Both the position numbers and the translations under genes were made by a program. A stretch of DNA of 16,801 bases from an uncultured Marinilabiliaceae bacterium (GTDB lineage: Bacteria > Bacteroidota > Bacteroidia > Bacteroidales > Marinilabiliaceae): assembly GCA_905235955.1 (NCBI GenBank), contig CAJONN010000015.1, positions 1-16,801 on the forward strand, read 5' to 3'. The notes beneath the pieces are model-generated. The model was not told the DNA's origin and made no database searches. It worked only from the letters and a program-made list of their open reading frames with translations. Below are positions 1 to 7,674 of the stretch, piece after piece. Position 1 is the stretch's first letter. Every line of letters begins with the position of its first letter.

Positions 1-1
1 C

Positions 2-88
2 AAACCTTGGCAACTTCTTACGCCAATGATTGGTGAGCCCTTCTTCTTGGACGAAAATCAGACTTTTAGTAAATGGTGGAAAATATAG
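2..88 (+). CDS. Possible 3' end of an unidentified protein (partial)
   Basis: Reading the second frame from the window edge gives 28 residues without a stop (KPWQLLTPMIGEPFFLDENQ, then TFSKWWKI) followed by TAG at 86-88. The composition is protein-like: hydrophobic and aromatic residues, Pro/Gly turns and a Trp-Trp-Lys tail. The end sits just before a hairpin repeat, as expected for the end of a gene. It would run convergently with guaA. I do not recognise the family, and 28 codons are too few to exclude chance. The call depends on sequence left of the window. Confidence 0.3.
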   Translation, partial: KPWQLLTPMIGEPFFLDENQTFSKWWKI

Positions 89-91
89 AGT

Positions 92-146
92 TCAACTTTC
101 GCAAGTAAAGTAGCACCTTCGAAACTGCTTCACTTGTGAAAGTTGA
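92..146. repeat. Hairpin of two inverted copies of the 16-nt intergenic core repeat
   Basis: Left arm TCAACTTTCGCAAGT (92-106) pairs with ACTTGTGAAAGTTGA (132-146) at 14 of 15 positions. The one mismatch is a G-T wobble in RNA. Inner bases around 107-115 and 128-131 can extend the stem with a bulge. It follows the putative stop at 88 by three bases. The arms belong to the core repeat found at eight intergenic places in this window. There is no T-run behind it, so it is not a classic terminator. Confidence 0.7.
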
Positions 147-208
147 GTTAATGAAAAAACGTATTTGTGGACTTGTTTTTAGCCCGTTCCTACTTCCCGA
201 AACTTGAG
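147..208 (+). repeat. Diverged copy of the long intergenic repeat module
   Basis: The segment GTTAATGAAAAAACGT (147-162), then GTGGACTTG (167-175), then a divergent core TACTTCCCGAAACTTGAG (191-208), lines up in order and spacing with the better conserved modules at 2136-2193 and 6113-6170. It is the most degraded of the three copies. The core carries one extra base and differs in the middle (TCCC in place of TGY). No coding function is visible. Confidence 0.55.
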
Positions 209-216
209 TAAAGATA

Positions 217-255
217 CAAAAAAACGGATAGTTGCACACACTTGCAGCTATCCGT
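217..255 (-). terminator. Rho-independent terminator of guaA
   Basis: On the minus strand a 12-bp stem (plus-strand arms 224-235 ACGGATAGTTGC and 244-255 GCAGCTATCCGT, one mismatch) with an 8-nt loop is followed by seven U residues (plus-strand A-run 218-224). It lies 26 nt past the guaA stop codon, the expected place for an intrinsic terminator. Confidence 0.85.
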
Positions 256-280
256 ATTATATTGAATATCAAAACATTTT

Positions 281-1825
281 TTACTCCCACTCAATAGTTG
301 CTGGTGGCTTCGACGATATGTCATAGCAAACACGGTTGACACCTCGCACTTTGTTTATTATTTCGTTCGATACCTTTGCCATAAAGTCGTAAGGCAAGTG
401 AGCCCAGTCGGCTGTCATTGCATCGGTTGAAGTTACAGCGCGCAGTGCTACGGGGTGCTCGTATGTACGTTCGTCACCCATCACACCAACTGATCTTACT
501 GTAGAGAGCAATACAGTACCAGCTTGCCAAACCTTGTCGTAGAGCAATTCTCCATCGGGGCATACATATTGTTCCATTGCACTGATATATATGTCGTCAG
601 CATCTTGCAATATGCGTACCTTTTCGCGTGTAATGTCGCCCAATATGCGCACAGCTAAGCCCGGACCGGGGAAGGGGTGACGCTTGATGAGTCTATCTGG
701 TATGCCAAGCTGATGACCTACACGACGCACTTCGTCTTTGAAAAGCCATTTGAGTGGTTCACAGAGGCTTAAGTGCATCTCTTCGGGCAATCCGCCTACA
801 TTGTGATGACTTTTTATTACTTTGCCCGTTATGTTTAAACTCTCAATGCGGTCTGGGTATATTGTGCCTTGAGCCAGCCATTTCGCATCAGTTATTTTGC
901 GCGCTTCAGCATTGAATACTTCAACAAAGTCTCTGCCTATTATTTTGCGTTTCTGTTCGGGGTCGGTTACGCCTTCCAAGTCTTTGAAGAAACGGTCTGA
1001 TGCGTCTACGCCTATTACGTTCAGTCCCAAACCGTTGTACATATCCATCACCTTGCTAAACTCATTTTTGCGTAGCATTCCGTGATCAACAAAGATGCAC
1101 GTAAGTCGGTTGCCAATAGCTTTATTGAGTAGTGTGGCACATACACTTGAGTCTACGCCACCTGACAAGCCAAGTATGACGCGGTCATTGCCCAGTTGCT
1201 GGCGCAGTTCGTTTACTGTGGTGTCTATAAATGAGGCTGCGCTCCACTCTTGTTTTGAGCCACAGATGTCTACTACAAAGTTACGTAGCAGTTGCGTGCC
1301 TTGTACTGAGTGAAACACTTCAGGGTGGAACTGCACAGCCCAAATGGGTTGCAAGGTGCTGGCGTAGGCAGCATAGCGCACATTGGCTGTAGAGGCTATA
1401 CACTCAAAGCCGTCAGGAATAGCAGTTATGGTGTCGCCATGGCTCATCCACACTTGTGAGTTAGGCTCGAAGCCAGCAAACAGAGGGTTTTGACTATCAA
1501 ACTGTGTGAGGTTGGCGCGTCCATATTCGCGCGAATCGGCTTTTTCAACTTTTCCGCCATTGGCATACGAGATGAATTGTGCGCCATAGCATATTCCAAG
1601 CACTGGCACTTTGCCAACAAACTGACTCAGGTCTACTTTGAATGCTTCTGGGTCGTGCACTGAATATGGCGAACCACTCAGTATGACACCAATTACAGTA
1701 GGGTCGTTTTGTGGAAATTTGTTGTAAGGCAAAATCTCGCAAAAAGTGTCTAATTCACGTACACGCCTACCAATCAGCTGTGTAGTTTGCGAGCCGAAAT
1801 CGAGAATGATGATTTTTTGCTGCAT
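281..1825 (-). CDS. guaA: GMP synthase (glutamine-hydrolysing)
   Basis: This enzyme converts XMP, ATP and glutamine to GMP in the cytoplasm, the last step of de novo guanine nucleotide synthesis. The 514-residue protein has the full two-domain layout. The N-terminal class I glutamine amidotransferase carries nucleophile Cys79 in GICYGAQ and His167/Glu169 in AVQFHPEV. The ATP-pyrophosphatase domain carries the PP-loop SGGVDSS at 221-227. The C-terminal dimerisation domain ends in the conserved KPPATIEWE. Length matches the usual value of about 510-525. The ATG at 1825 puts Met directly before the first beta strand ([10 protein letters not shown]) and lies about 27 nt below a good promoter. It is transcribed divergently from purL, another purine gene, across a repeat-filled spacer. 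No damage or missing catalytic residue is seen. Confidence 0.98.
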   Translation of the reverse strand: MQQKIIILDFGSQTTQLIGRRVRELDTFCEILPYNKFPQNDPTVIGVILSGSPYSVHDPEAFKVDLSQFVGKVPVLGICYGAQFISYANGGKVEKADSREYGRANLTQFDSQNPLFAGFEPNSQVWMSHGDTITAIPDGFECIASTANVRYAAYASTLQPIWAVQFHPEVFHSVQGTQLLRNFVVDICGSKQEWSAASFIDTTVNELRQQLGNDRVILGLSGGVDSSVCATLLNKAIGNRLTCIFVDHGMLRKNEFSKVMDMYNGLGLNVIGVDASDRFFKDLEGVTDPEQKRKIIGRDFVEVFNAEARKITDAKWLAQGTIYPDRIESLNITGKVIKSHHNVGGLPEEMHLSLCEPLKWLFKDEVRRVGHQLGIPDRLIKRHPFPGPGLAVRILGDITREKVRILQDADDIYISAMEQYVCPDGELLYDKVWQAGTVLLSTVRSVGVMGDERTYEHPVALRAVTSTDAMTADWAHLPYDFMAKVSNEIINKVRGVNRVCYDISSKPPATIEWE

Positions 1826-1858
1826 CTTTTGTTTGATATGGACATTGATTTATGCGTG

Positions 1859-1887
1859 CAAAGATAATAAAAAGTTGTAAGTTACAA
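1859..1887 (-). promoter_or_regulatory. guaA promoter (Bacteroidetes type)
   Basis: The minus strand reads TATCTTTG (plus 1859-1866), an exact match to the TAnnTTTG -7 element. A TTG (plus 1885-1887) lies 18 nt upstream and can act as the -33 element. Predicted transcription start is near 1852, giving a leader of roughly 27 nt. The core TATCTTTGCAC is identical to those before folC and pabBC. Confidence 0.7.
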
Positions 1888-1938
1888 GCCCCCCAAAGGG
1901 CGACAACGGAAACGTGCCGTGGCGCATCTCAAATACAC

Positions 1939-2129
1939 AACTCAACTTTCGCAAGTGTAGCTCCGAAGGATCGAAAGAATACAGGCAGGGGTGAGCGCAG
2001 CGTAACCCCTGCTAATTATGTGCCATCCACAATATTAGCCCCGAAGGGGCGAAAGAAACATACAATTGCTGTCACTTTCGCCCCTTCAGGGCTTATTTTC
2101 TGTGCATTCTCACTTGCGAAACTTGAGTA
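1939..2129. repeat. 191-bp composite palindromic element with terminal inverted repeats
   Basis: The ends are inverted repeats: AACTCAACTTTCGCAAGTG (1939-1957) and CACTTGCGAAACTTGAGTA (2111-2129) match at 17 of 19 positions. Nested inside are three structures. First, a perfect 8-bp hairpin GCAGGGGT (1985-1992) / ACCCCTGC (2005-2012). Second, a 21-nt arm (2035-2055, containing AGCCCCGAAGGGGCGAAAG) facing its near-perfect inverse at 2075-2095. Third, a direct degraded copy of that unit at 1958-1979 (TAGCTCCGAAGGATCGAAAG). No target-site duplication is obvious. The layout resembles a REP/BIME or MITE-like non-autonomous element. A 92-codon open frame across it is an artefact. The preceding stretch 1886-1938 holds only a small GCCC/GGGC hairpin. 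Confidence 0.75.
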
Positions 2130-2131
2130 AG

Positions 2132-2227
2132 ATTAATGGGAAAGTCGTATATAGGGACTTGCTTGCAGTATGTTTTTACTTGTGAAACTTGAGCATAAGA
2201 CTTGAAGATTAATGAAAAAGCCGTGTT
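2132..2227 (+). repeat. Long intergenic repeat module, second copy, with partial duplication
   Basis: Block 2136-2169 (starts ATGGGAAAGTCGTATA, ends ACTTGCTTGCAGT) matches 6113-6146 at 29 of 34 positions. It is followed by the core TACTTGTGAAACTTGAG at 2177-2193. A second partial copy of the block's start (GATTAATGAAAAAGCCGT) follows at about 2207-2224. The module abuts the composite element at 1939-2129, so the repeats are arrayed in tandem upstream of purL. Confidence 0.65.
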
Positions 2228-2289
2228 ATTTAACCTTTTGTCTATGCAACTTATCACTTATTACATATAACTTATAACTAAATAATAAC

Positions 2290-2297
2290 TAAATTTG
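2290..2297 (+). promoter_or_regulatory. Probable purL -7 promoter element
   Basis: TAAATTTG matches the TAnnTTTG -7 pattern and lies 53 nt upstream of the purL ATG, in AT-rich sequence just after the repeats. No clear TTG -33 box is seen at the right spacing. The leader is A-rich (TTTTAAGAAA before the ATG) with no Shine-Dalgarno site, as is normal for this phylum. No riboswitch-like structure is evident between here and the start codon. Confidence 0.55.
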
Positions 2298-2350
2298 CGT
2301 CGGATTTTTTCATTCTCCATAAAAAATAAAATAACAAACATTTTAAGAAA

Positions 2351-5300
2351 ATGGTATTGTTCTTCAAGAGCGAAACAGGCAATGTATTGGCAGTCAACGC
2401 AACAGCCAACGTGCCTGCCAACGACATCAAGAAGCTCGAATGGCTTTTTGGCAATGCAAAGCAGATTGATGCACAACAAATCAGTGGATACTTCGTTGGT
2501 CCACGACGCGAAATGATTACACCTTGGTCAACCAACGCTGTGGAGATTACACAAAACATGGGCTTGACGGGCATATTACGCATAGAAGAGTATTTCCCCG
2601 TAGAATCTGACAAAGCTTCGTTCGACCCAATGTTGCAAGTGCTCTACAATGGTCTCGACCAATCGATTTTTACCATCGACAAACAACCTGACCCTATCGT
2701 CTACATTGACGACATACGCGTCTACAACGAAAAAGAGGGACTCGCACTCTCTGAACCTGAAATGGACTACCTCGACGGACTTGCAAAACGACTTGGTCGA
2801 AAACTTACTGACTCTGAAGTATTTGGCTTCTCGCAAGTAAACTCAGAGCATTGCCGTCATAAGATTTTTGGTGGCACGTTTGTTATTGATGGTGAAGAAA
2901 AAGAACTTTCGCTCTTCAAACTTATCAAACGCACTTCTGAAACCAACCCAAACTATATCGTTTCGGCATACAAAGACAATGTCGCCTTCCTCGAAGGACC
3001 TGTAGCTATGCAATTTGCACCACAACAAGGCGACAAACCAAGCCTCTTTGAAACAAAAGACATCGACACCGTACTATCGCTCAAGGCCGAGACACACAAC
3101 TTTCCAACCACAGTTGAACCTTTCAACGGTGCAGCTACTGGCACAGGTGGCGAAATACGCGACCGCTTAGCTGGTGGCACCGGTTCACTCCCAATGGCTG
3201 GCACCGCTGTCTATATGACCTCATATTCACGCCTCGCTGAAGACCGCCCATGGGAAAAAGGCATGAGCGCTCGCCAATGGCTATACCAAACACCAGCACA
3301 AATTCTGATAAAAGCATCAAATGGCGCATCAGACTTTGGCAATAAATTTGGTCAGCCTATCATCTGTGGCTCGTGCTACACCTTTGAACACGAAGAAAAT
3401 GGTAAGAAATTTGCCTTCGACAAAGTTATAATGATGGCAGGTGGCGTTGGCTTCGCCAAGAAAAAAGACGCTCTGAAGCAAACCCCAAAAACAGGCGAAA
3501 ATGTAGTAGTTTTGGGCGGCGACAACTATCGTATTGGCATGGGTGGCGGCGCTGTTTCGTCAGTAGCAACGGGCGAATATGGCAACAAAATAGAACTCAA
3601 CGCAGTGCAACGCTCTAACCCCGAAATGCAAAAACGCGTAATGAATGCCATCAGAGCTATGGTTGAAAGCGACAACAATCCTATCGTCTCTATACATGAC
3701 CATGGCGCTGGCGGACACCTCAACTGCCTCTCAGAACTTGTAGAAGAAACAGGCGGCACAATACAGATGGACAAACTCCCCGTAGGCGACCCAACACTCT
3801 CAGCCAAAGAAATTGTTGGCAACGAAAGCCAAGAACGCATGGGACTTGTAATGCAAGACAAAGACATCGACCTCTTGCAACGTGTAAGCGACCGCGAACG
3901 CGCCCCAATGTATGTAGTAGGCAAAACAACGGGCGATATGCAATTCCGCTTTGAGCAAAAAGATGGCACAACACCTATCAACTGGCAGCTATCTGACATG
4001 TTTGGCAATCCGCCAAAAACAATAATGACAGATAACACAGTAAACAACACATATAGCAAAGTTGACGCACAAGCATTCAAAGAAGAGATAATAAGCAAAC
4101 TTGAGCAAGTGCTCAAACTTGAAGCCGTAGCTTGCAAAGATTGGCTCACCAACAAAGTCGACCGCTCAGTTACCGGCAAAGTGGCTAAGCAACAAAACGC
4201 AGGCGAACTGCAACTTCCGCTCAACAACCTTGGCGCAGTAGCCCTCGACTATGAAGGCAAAAAAGGCATGGCAACATCAATTGGTCATGCACCAGCCATC
4301 GGACTCGTCGACCCCGCTGCAGGCTCAATTATTTCAGTAGCCGAAGCACTTACCAACATAGTTTGGGCACCACTTGCTCACGGACTCAAAGGCGTGTCGC
4401 TCTCAGCCAACTGGATGTGGCCTTGCAAGCAAAGCGGCGAAGATGCTCGCCTCTACAAAGCCGTAGAAACAATGAGCGACTTTGTGTGCGACCTCGGCAT
4501 CAACATACCTACTGGCAAAGACTCGCTCTCCATGACACAAAAATATCCCAATGGCGATCAAGTTATGAGTCCGGGCACAGTAATAATATCGGCTATGGGC
4601 GAAGTAACCGACGTGCGCAAAATTGTAGAACCCGTACTCGTGCGCGACGAAAACACAGCCTTGCTCCACATCGACTTCTCTGACTGCGAACTAAGCCTTG
4701 GCGGTAGCGCATTCGCTCAAGTATGCAACAAACTTGGCAACAACGTACCAACCATTGCTGATACTGATTACTTCATAAGCGCATTCAACGCAGTACAACA
4801 GCTTGTTGCTGAAGGACTGATACTTGCCGGACATGACATCTCAGCAGGCGGTCTGATAACAACACTGCTCGAAATGAACTTTGCCAACACCACATACGGC
4901 ATCACCGCCGACGTGTCGCACTTTGGCGATGGCGACCCTGTAAAGGCACTTTTTAGCGAAAATCCGGGCGTAGTCATTCAGGTAAAAGACTTGCAAAAGG
5001 TTACTAAAATACTTGAAGCTCAAGGTGTTGCTTATTCATATATCGGTCGTCCACAGCAACAACGTGAGCTTACTCTTAGCATCGATGGTGAATTGCTCCA
5101 CTTCGACATCGACCACCTACGCGATGTATGGTACGAAACATCATATCTGCTCGACAGCAAGCAAAGTGGCGAGGCAAAAGCCAAAGAACGCTACAACAAC
5201 TACAAAAATCAGCCACTCAACATCCGCTTGCCAAAAGACTTTGATGGCTCGCTCGCATCACGTGGCATAGCGCTCAAACGTAGCAACCAAACAGGTGTAC

Positions 5301-6049
5301 GCGCCGCTATCATACGTGAAAAAGGCGTCAACGGCGACCGCGAAATGGCATACAGCCTCTTCCTCGCAGGCTTCGACGTGAAAGATGTACACATGACCGA
5401 CCTTATCAGTGGGCGCGAAACACTTGAAGATGTCAATATGATAGTCTTCTGCGGTGGCTTCTCCAACTCTGACGTACTTGGCTCGGCCAAAGGTTGGGCA
5501 GGCGCATTCCTCTACAACGAAAAAGCTAAGAAAGCACTTGACAACTTCTACGCTCGCCCTGACACACTGAGCCTTGGCATCTGCAATGGTTGCCAGCTTA
5601 TGGTTGAGCTCGGACTCGTATACCCCGAACATGCTCAGAAACCACGCATGCTCCACAACGACTCACATAAGTTTGAAAGCATCTATCTGACAATGGAAAT
5701 ACCGCAAAACAACTCAGTAATGCTCAGTTCGCTTGCTGGTAGCCGACTTGGTGTTTGGGTGGCACATGGCGAAGGCAAATTCTCACTTCCATACGCTGAA
5801 ACCGAATACAACATTGTAGGCAAATTTGGCTACGAAGGTTACCCCGCTAACCCCAATGGCTCTAAGTACAATGTGGCTGGCATCTGCTCTAAAAATGGTC
5901 GTCATTTGGCAATGATGCCTCACCTTGAGCGTGCTATCTTCCCATGGCAATGCGGCTCTTATCCATCTGACCACAAAGCCGATGAAGTTACACCTTGGAT
6001 AGATGCACTCATCAACGCTCGCAAATGGGTTGAAGCAAACAAAAAGTAG
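2351..6049 (+). CDS. purL: Phosphoribosylformylglycinamidine synthase, large single-chain form
   Basis: This enzyme converts FGAR, glutamine and ATP to FGAM, the fourth step of de novo purine synthesis, in the cytoplasm. The 1232-residue chain is the fused large form, close to the roughly 1300 of enterobacterial PurL. A PurS-like N-terminal region is followed by a linker with SEHCRH at 165-170. Next comes the paired AIRS-like catalytic core, with AETHNFPTTVEPFNGAATG, HDHGAGGHLNCL, and later GKDSLSM and GHDISAGGL. The chain ends in a class I glutaminase domain with nucleophile Cys1078 in GICNGCQ and His1191/Glu1193 in MPHLERA. The ATG at 2351 opens on the expected first strand (VLFFKSE). The gene is monocistronic, with its own promoter and a repeat plus strong terminator behind it. 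It is intact throughout. Confidence 0.98.
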   Translation: MVLFFKSETGNVLAVNATANVPANDIKKLEWLFGNAKQIDAQQISGYFVGPRREMITPWSTNAVEITQNMGLTGILRIEEYFPVESDKASFDPMLQVLYNGLDQSIFTIDKQPDPIVYIDDIRVYNEKEGLALSEPEMDYLDGLAKRLGRKLTDSEVFGFSQVNSEHCRHKIFGGTFVIDGEEKELSLFKLIKRTSETNPNYIVSAYKDNVAFLEGPVAMQFAPQQGDKPSLFETKDIDTVLSLKAETHNFPTTVEPFNGAATGTGGEIRDRLAGGTGSLPMAGTAVYMTSYSRLAEDRPWEKGMSARQWLYQTPAQILIKASNGASDFGNKFGQPIICGSCYTFEHEENGKKFAFDKVIMMAGGVGFAKKKDALKQTPKTGENVVVLGGDNYRIGMGGGAVSSVATGEYGNKIELNAVQRSNPEMQKRVMNAIRAMVESDNNPIVSIHDHGAGGHLNCLSELVEETGGTIQMDKLPVGDPTLSAKEIVGNESQERMGLVMQDKDIDLLQRVSDRERAPMYVVGKTTGDMQFRFEQKDGTTPINWQLSDMFGNPPKTIMTDNTVNNTYSKVDAQAFKEEIISKLEQVLKLEAVACKDWLTNKVDRSVTGKVAKQQNAGELQLPLNNLGAVALDYEGKKGMATSIGHAPAIGLVDPAAGSIISVAEALTNIVWAPLAHGLKGVSLSANWMWPCKQSGEDARLYKAVETMSDFVCDLGINIPTGKDSLSMTQKYPNGDQVMSPGTVIISAMGEVTDVRKIVEPVLVRDENTALLHIDFSDCELSLGGSAFAQVCNKLGNNVPTIADTDYFISAFNAVQQLVAEGLILAGHDISAGGLITTLLEMNFANTTYGITADVSHFGDGDPVKALFSENPGVVIQVKDLQKVTKILEAQGVAYSYIGRPQQQRELTLSIDGELLHFDIDHLRDVWYETSYLLDSKQSGEAKAKERYNNYKNQPLNIRLPKDFDGSLASRGIALKRSNQTGVRAAIIREKGVNGDREMAYSLFLAGFDVKDVHMTDLISGRETLEDVNMIVFCGGFSNSDVLGSAKGWAGAFLYNEKAKKALDNFYARPDTLSLGICNGCQLMVELGLVYPEHAQKPRMLHNDSHKFESIYLTMEIPQNNSVMLSSLAGSRLGVWVAHGEGKFSLPYAETEYNIVGKFGYEGYPANPNGSKYNVAGICSKNGRHLAMMPHLERAIFPWQCGSYPSDHKADEVTPWIDALINARKWVEANKK

Positions 6050-6069
6050 ATAGGAGCATTCATAACTAA

Positions 6070-6170
6070 CAAATTGCTTCCAACAATAAGCACGGACCCC
6101 GATTTTTACCTCGTGGGAAGGTCGCATTTATGGACTTGCTTGCAGTGCATTTCTACTTGCGAGACTTGAG
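6070..6170 (+). repeat. Long intergenic repeat module, third copy, in the purL 3' region
   Basis: Three conserved blocks occur in order. Block 6070-6094 (begins CAAATTGCTTCCAAC) is identical over 25 nt to 16705-16729, and similarity continues to about 6112. Block 6113-6146 matches 2136-2169 at 29 of 34 positions. The core TACTTGCGAGACTTGAG closes the unit at 6154-6170. It begins 20 nt after the purL stop and would be in the purL transcript upstream of the terminator. Confidence 0.75.
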
Positions 6171-6180
6171 ATATTATTAA

Positions 6181-6223
6181 AAAAGAGATTGTTCGGACAA
6201 AAAACAGAACAATCTCTTTTTTT
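6181..6223 (+). terminator. Rho-independent terminator of purL
   Basis: A perfect 14-bp stem AAAAGAGATTGTTC (6181-6194) / GAACAATCTCTTTT (6207-6220) with a 12-nt loop runs into a T-tract ending at 6223. It is the strongest hairpin between purL and bcp and separates the two transcription units. Confidence 0.9.
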
Positions 6224-6231
6224 GCTAAAAA

Positions 6232-6261
6232 GCAATTATTGCAAAAAGAATCATACCTTTG
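6232..6261 (+). promoter_or_regulatory. bcp promoter with an adjacent palindrome
   Basis: TACCTTTG (6254-6261) fits the TAnnTTTG -7 element, 28 nt upstream of the ATG at 6289. A perfect short palindrome GCAATTATTGC (6232-6242) lies in what would be the spacer or -33 region, where an operator could sit. Its role as a binding site is inference. No clear TTG -33 box at normal spacing is seen. Confidence 0.55.
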
Positions 6262-6288
6262 TTTCAATTAAAAAAAACACCAAACATT

Positions 6289-6756
6289 ATGAAAATAGGA
6301 GACCGTCTGCCCGAAGTACTTGGCACCGATGAAAATGGCAACGAAATACGTATATCTGATTTTGCAGGGCGCAAACTAATACTCTACGCCTACCCTAAAG
6401 ACAACACACAAGGTTGCACCGCCGAAGCTTGCTCGCTGAGCCAACATGCTACAGAACTGAGCAATGCCGGATATGCCATTGTGGGCATTAGCAAAGATAG
6501 CGCACAGAGCCATCAGAAATTTATAAGCAAATACAACCTACCATTCCCACTCATAGCTGACACCACCGCAGCTACACTAAAGCAAATAGGAGCATGGGGC
6601 GAAAAAACAATGTGTGGAAAAACCACCGAGGGTACATTGCGCACTACATTTTTGGTAGATGAAAACGGAGTGATAGAAAAAATATTCACCCCCAAAGAGA
6701 TAAAAACCAAAATACATGCTGAGCAAATTTTGGATGCGATAAGTAAGAATCTTTAA
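6289..6756 (+). CDS. bcp: Thioredoxin-dependent peroxiredoxin, Bcp/PrxQ type
   Basis: It reduces hydrogen peroxide and organic hydroperoxides using thioredoxin. The 155-residue protein is typical in length for this family. The active-site stretch YPKDNTQGCTAEAC holds the peroxidatic Cys43 within the P-x3-T-x2-C motif (Pro36, Thr40, Cys43) and a resolving Cys48 five residues on, the atypical 2-Cys PrxQ arrangement. The usual Pro before Gly-Cys (TPGC) is Gln here. The frame is open from a TTG at 6259, but that TTG is the end of the -7 promoter box, so the ATG at 6289 (MKIGDRLPEV) is the start. The protein looks cytoplasmic, with no signal peptide. It stands alone between the purL terminator and a bidirectional terminator shared with convergent panB. 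Confidence 0.95.
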   Translation: MKIGDRLPEVLGTDENGNEIRISDFAGRKLILYAYPKDNTQGCTAEACSLSQHATELSNAGYAIVGISKDSAQSHQKFISKYNLPFPLIADTTAATLKQIGAWGEKTMCGKTTEGTLRTTFLVDENGVIEKIFTPKEIKTKIHAEQILDAISKNL

Positions 6757-6758
6757 CC

Positions 6759-6799
6759 AAAAAAAATAGGCTGAATCCATTTTGAAGATTCAGCCTTTG
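6759..6799. terminator. Bidirectional terminator between bcp and panB
   Basis: A perfect 10-bp stem AGGCTGAATC (6768-6777) / GATTCAGCCT (6787-6796) with a 9-nt loop lies between the two convergent genes. An A-run at 6759-6766 gives the minus strand a good U-tract for panB. On the plus strand only TTTG follows, so it should be stronger for panB than for bcp. Confidence 0.8.
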
Positions 6800-6816
6800 T
6801 TATCATATACGAGTGA

Positions 6817-7638
6817 TTAATATTGTTCCTTCTCGTTAGGAAAATTTACAGCTTTTACATCGTGCACATACTGCTCTACAGCGCCTGAAATCTCTTCGTA
6901 TAGATGATGATAGCGACGCAAGAAACGTGGCGAAAACTCATTGGTAATGCCAAGCATATCGTGCATCACAAGCACCTGTCCGTCAACCTGATTGCCTGCT
7001 CCGATGCCAATGATAGGTATCTTCAGTTCGCGTGCCACACGTCCGGCAAGGTCGGCAGGTATCTTCTCAAGCGTAATGGCAAAGCAGCCAGCATCTTCGA
7101 GCAAATGAGCATCGCGTATGAGCTTTTGCGCCTCGCTCTCATCGGTAGCTCTGACGGCATAGGTGCCAAATTTGTTTATCGACTGAGGTGTCAGTCCGAG
7201 GTGTCCCATAATAGGAATACCTGCTGAGAGTATGCGCTGCACCGACTCTAATATCTCTTCGCCACCCTCTATTTTTATAGCGTCAGCACCCGTCTCTTTC
7301 ATCACTCTGATGGCTGAGTTGAGAGCCTCTTTTGAGTTGCCCTGATAGGTGCCAAATGGCAAATCGACAACAACCAATGCGCGTTTTACGGCACGCACTA
7401 CTGATGCTCCGTGATATATCATTTGGTCGAGGGTGATAGGTAGTGTAGTGTCCCAACCTGCCATGACGTTAGAGGCTGAGTCGCCAACCAAAATGGCATC
7501 AATGCCGGCACCATCGATGATGCGCGCCATAGAATAGTCGTAAGATGTAAGCATCGAGATTTTTTCGCCTCGTTGTTTCATCTCTATAAAGCCGTGAGTT
7601 GTTACTTTTTTTGATTTGTTGCTTGTTGCTGTTGACAT
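6817..7638 (-). CDS. panB: 3-methyl-2-oxobutanoate hydroxymethyltransferase
   Basis: PanB transfers a hydroxymethyl group from 5,10-methylene-THF to alpha-ketoisovalerate to give ketopantoate, the first committed step of pantothenate and CoA synthesis. The 273-residue TIM-barrel protein has the expected features. These are [11 protein letters not shown] near the N-terminus, metal ligands Asp53 (LVGDSA), Asp92 (VVDLPFG) and Glu124 (IKIEGG), the GHLGLTPQS loop at 145-153, catalytic Glu191 (ITLEKIP) and [12 protein letters not shown]. Length is close to the family norm of about 264. The start is 36 nt downstream of the clc-like stop with no promoter or terminator between them, so it is probably the second gene of a clc-panB transcript. 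No other pantothenate gene is in the window. Confidence 0.97.
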   Translation of the reverse strand: MSTATSNKSKKVTTHGFIEMKQRGEKISMLTSYDYSMARIIDGAGIDAILVGDSASNVMAGWDTTLPITLDQMIYHGASVVRAVKRALVVVDLPFGTYQGNSKEALNSAIRVMKETGADAIKIEGGEEILESVQRILSAGIPIMGHLGLTPQSINKFGTYAVRATDESEAQKLIRDAHLLEDAGCFAITLEKIPADLAGRVARELKIPIIGIGAGNQVDGQVLVMHDMLGITNEFSPRFLRRYHHLYEEISGAVEQYVHDVKAVNFPNEKEQY

Positions 7639-7674
7639 ATTTTTTTGTAGTTTTTTTTTAAGTTTGAGTGTTGT

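Noticed and set aside
66..290. 74-codon minus-strand open frame
   Set aside because: It overlaps the guaA stop region, the guaA terminator and the repeats, and has no family-like sequence.
1939..2129. CRISPR array or transposon gene in the repeat-rich spacer
   Set aside because: The repeats are inverted and of unequal spacing rather than direct repeats with equal spacers. There are no cas genes and no transposase reading frame.
1852..2130. 92-codon plus-strand open frame between guaA and purL
   Set aside because: It lies wholly over the guaA promoter and the palindromic repeat. The translation is low-complexity, basic and built from repeat units, with no recognisable domain or ribosome site.
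2196..2350. Purine riboswitch or other leader switch before purL
   Set aside because: No conserved aptamer-like pairing or terminator hairpin is visible. The sequence is AT-rich with an ordinary promoter and a short leader.
3526..4227. 233-codon minus-strand open frame inside purL
   Set aside because: Shadow of purL. The plus frame carries all conserved PurL motifs through this stretch, and the opposite translation is Ser/Leu/Cys-rich without a domain.
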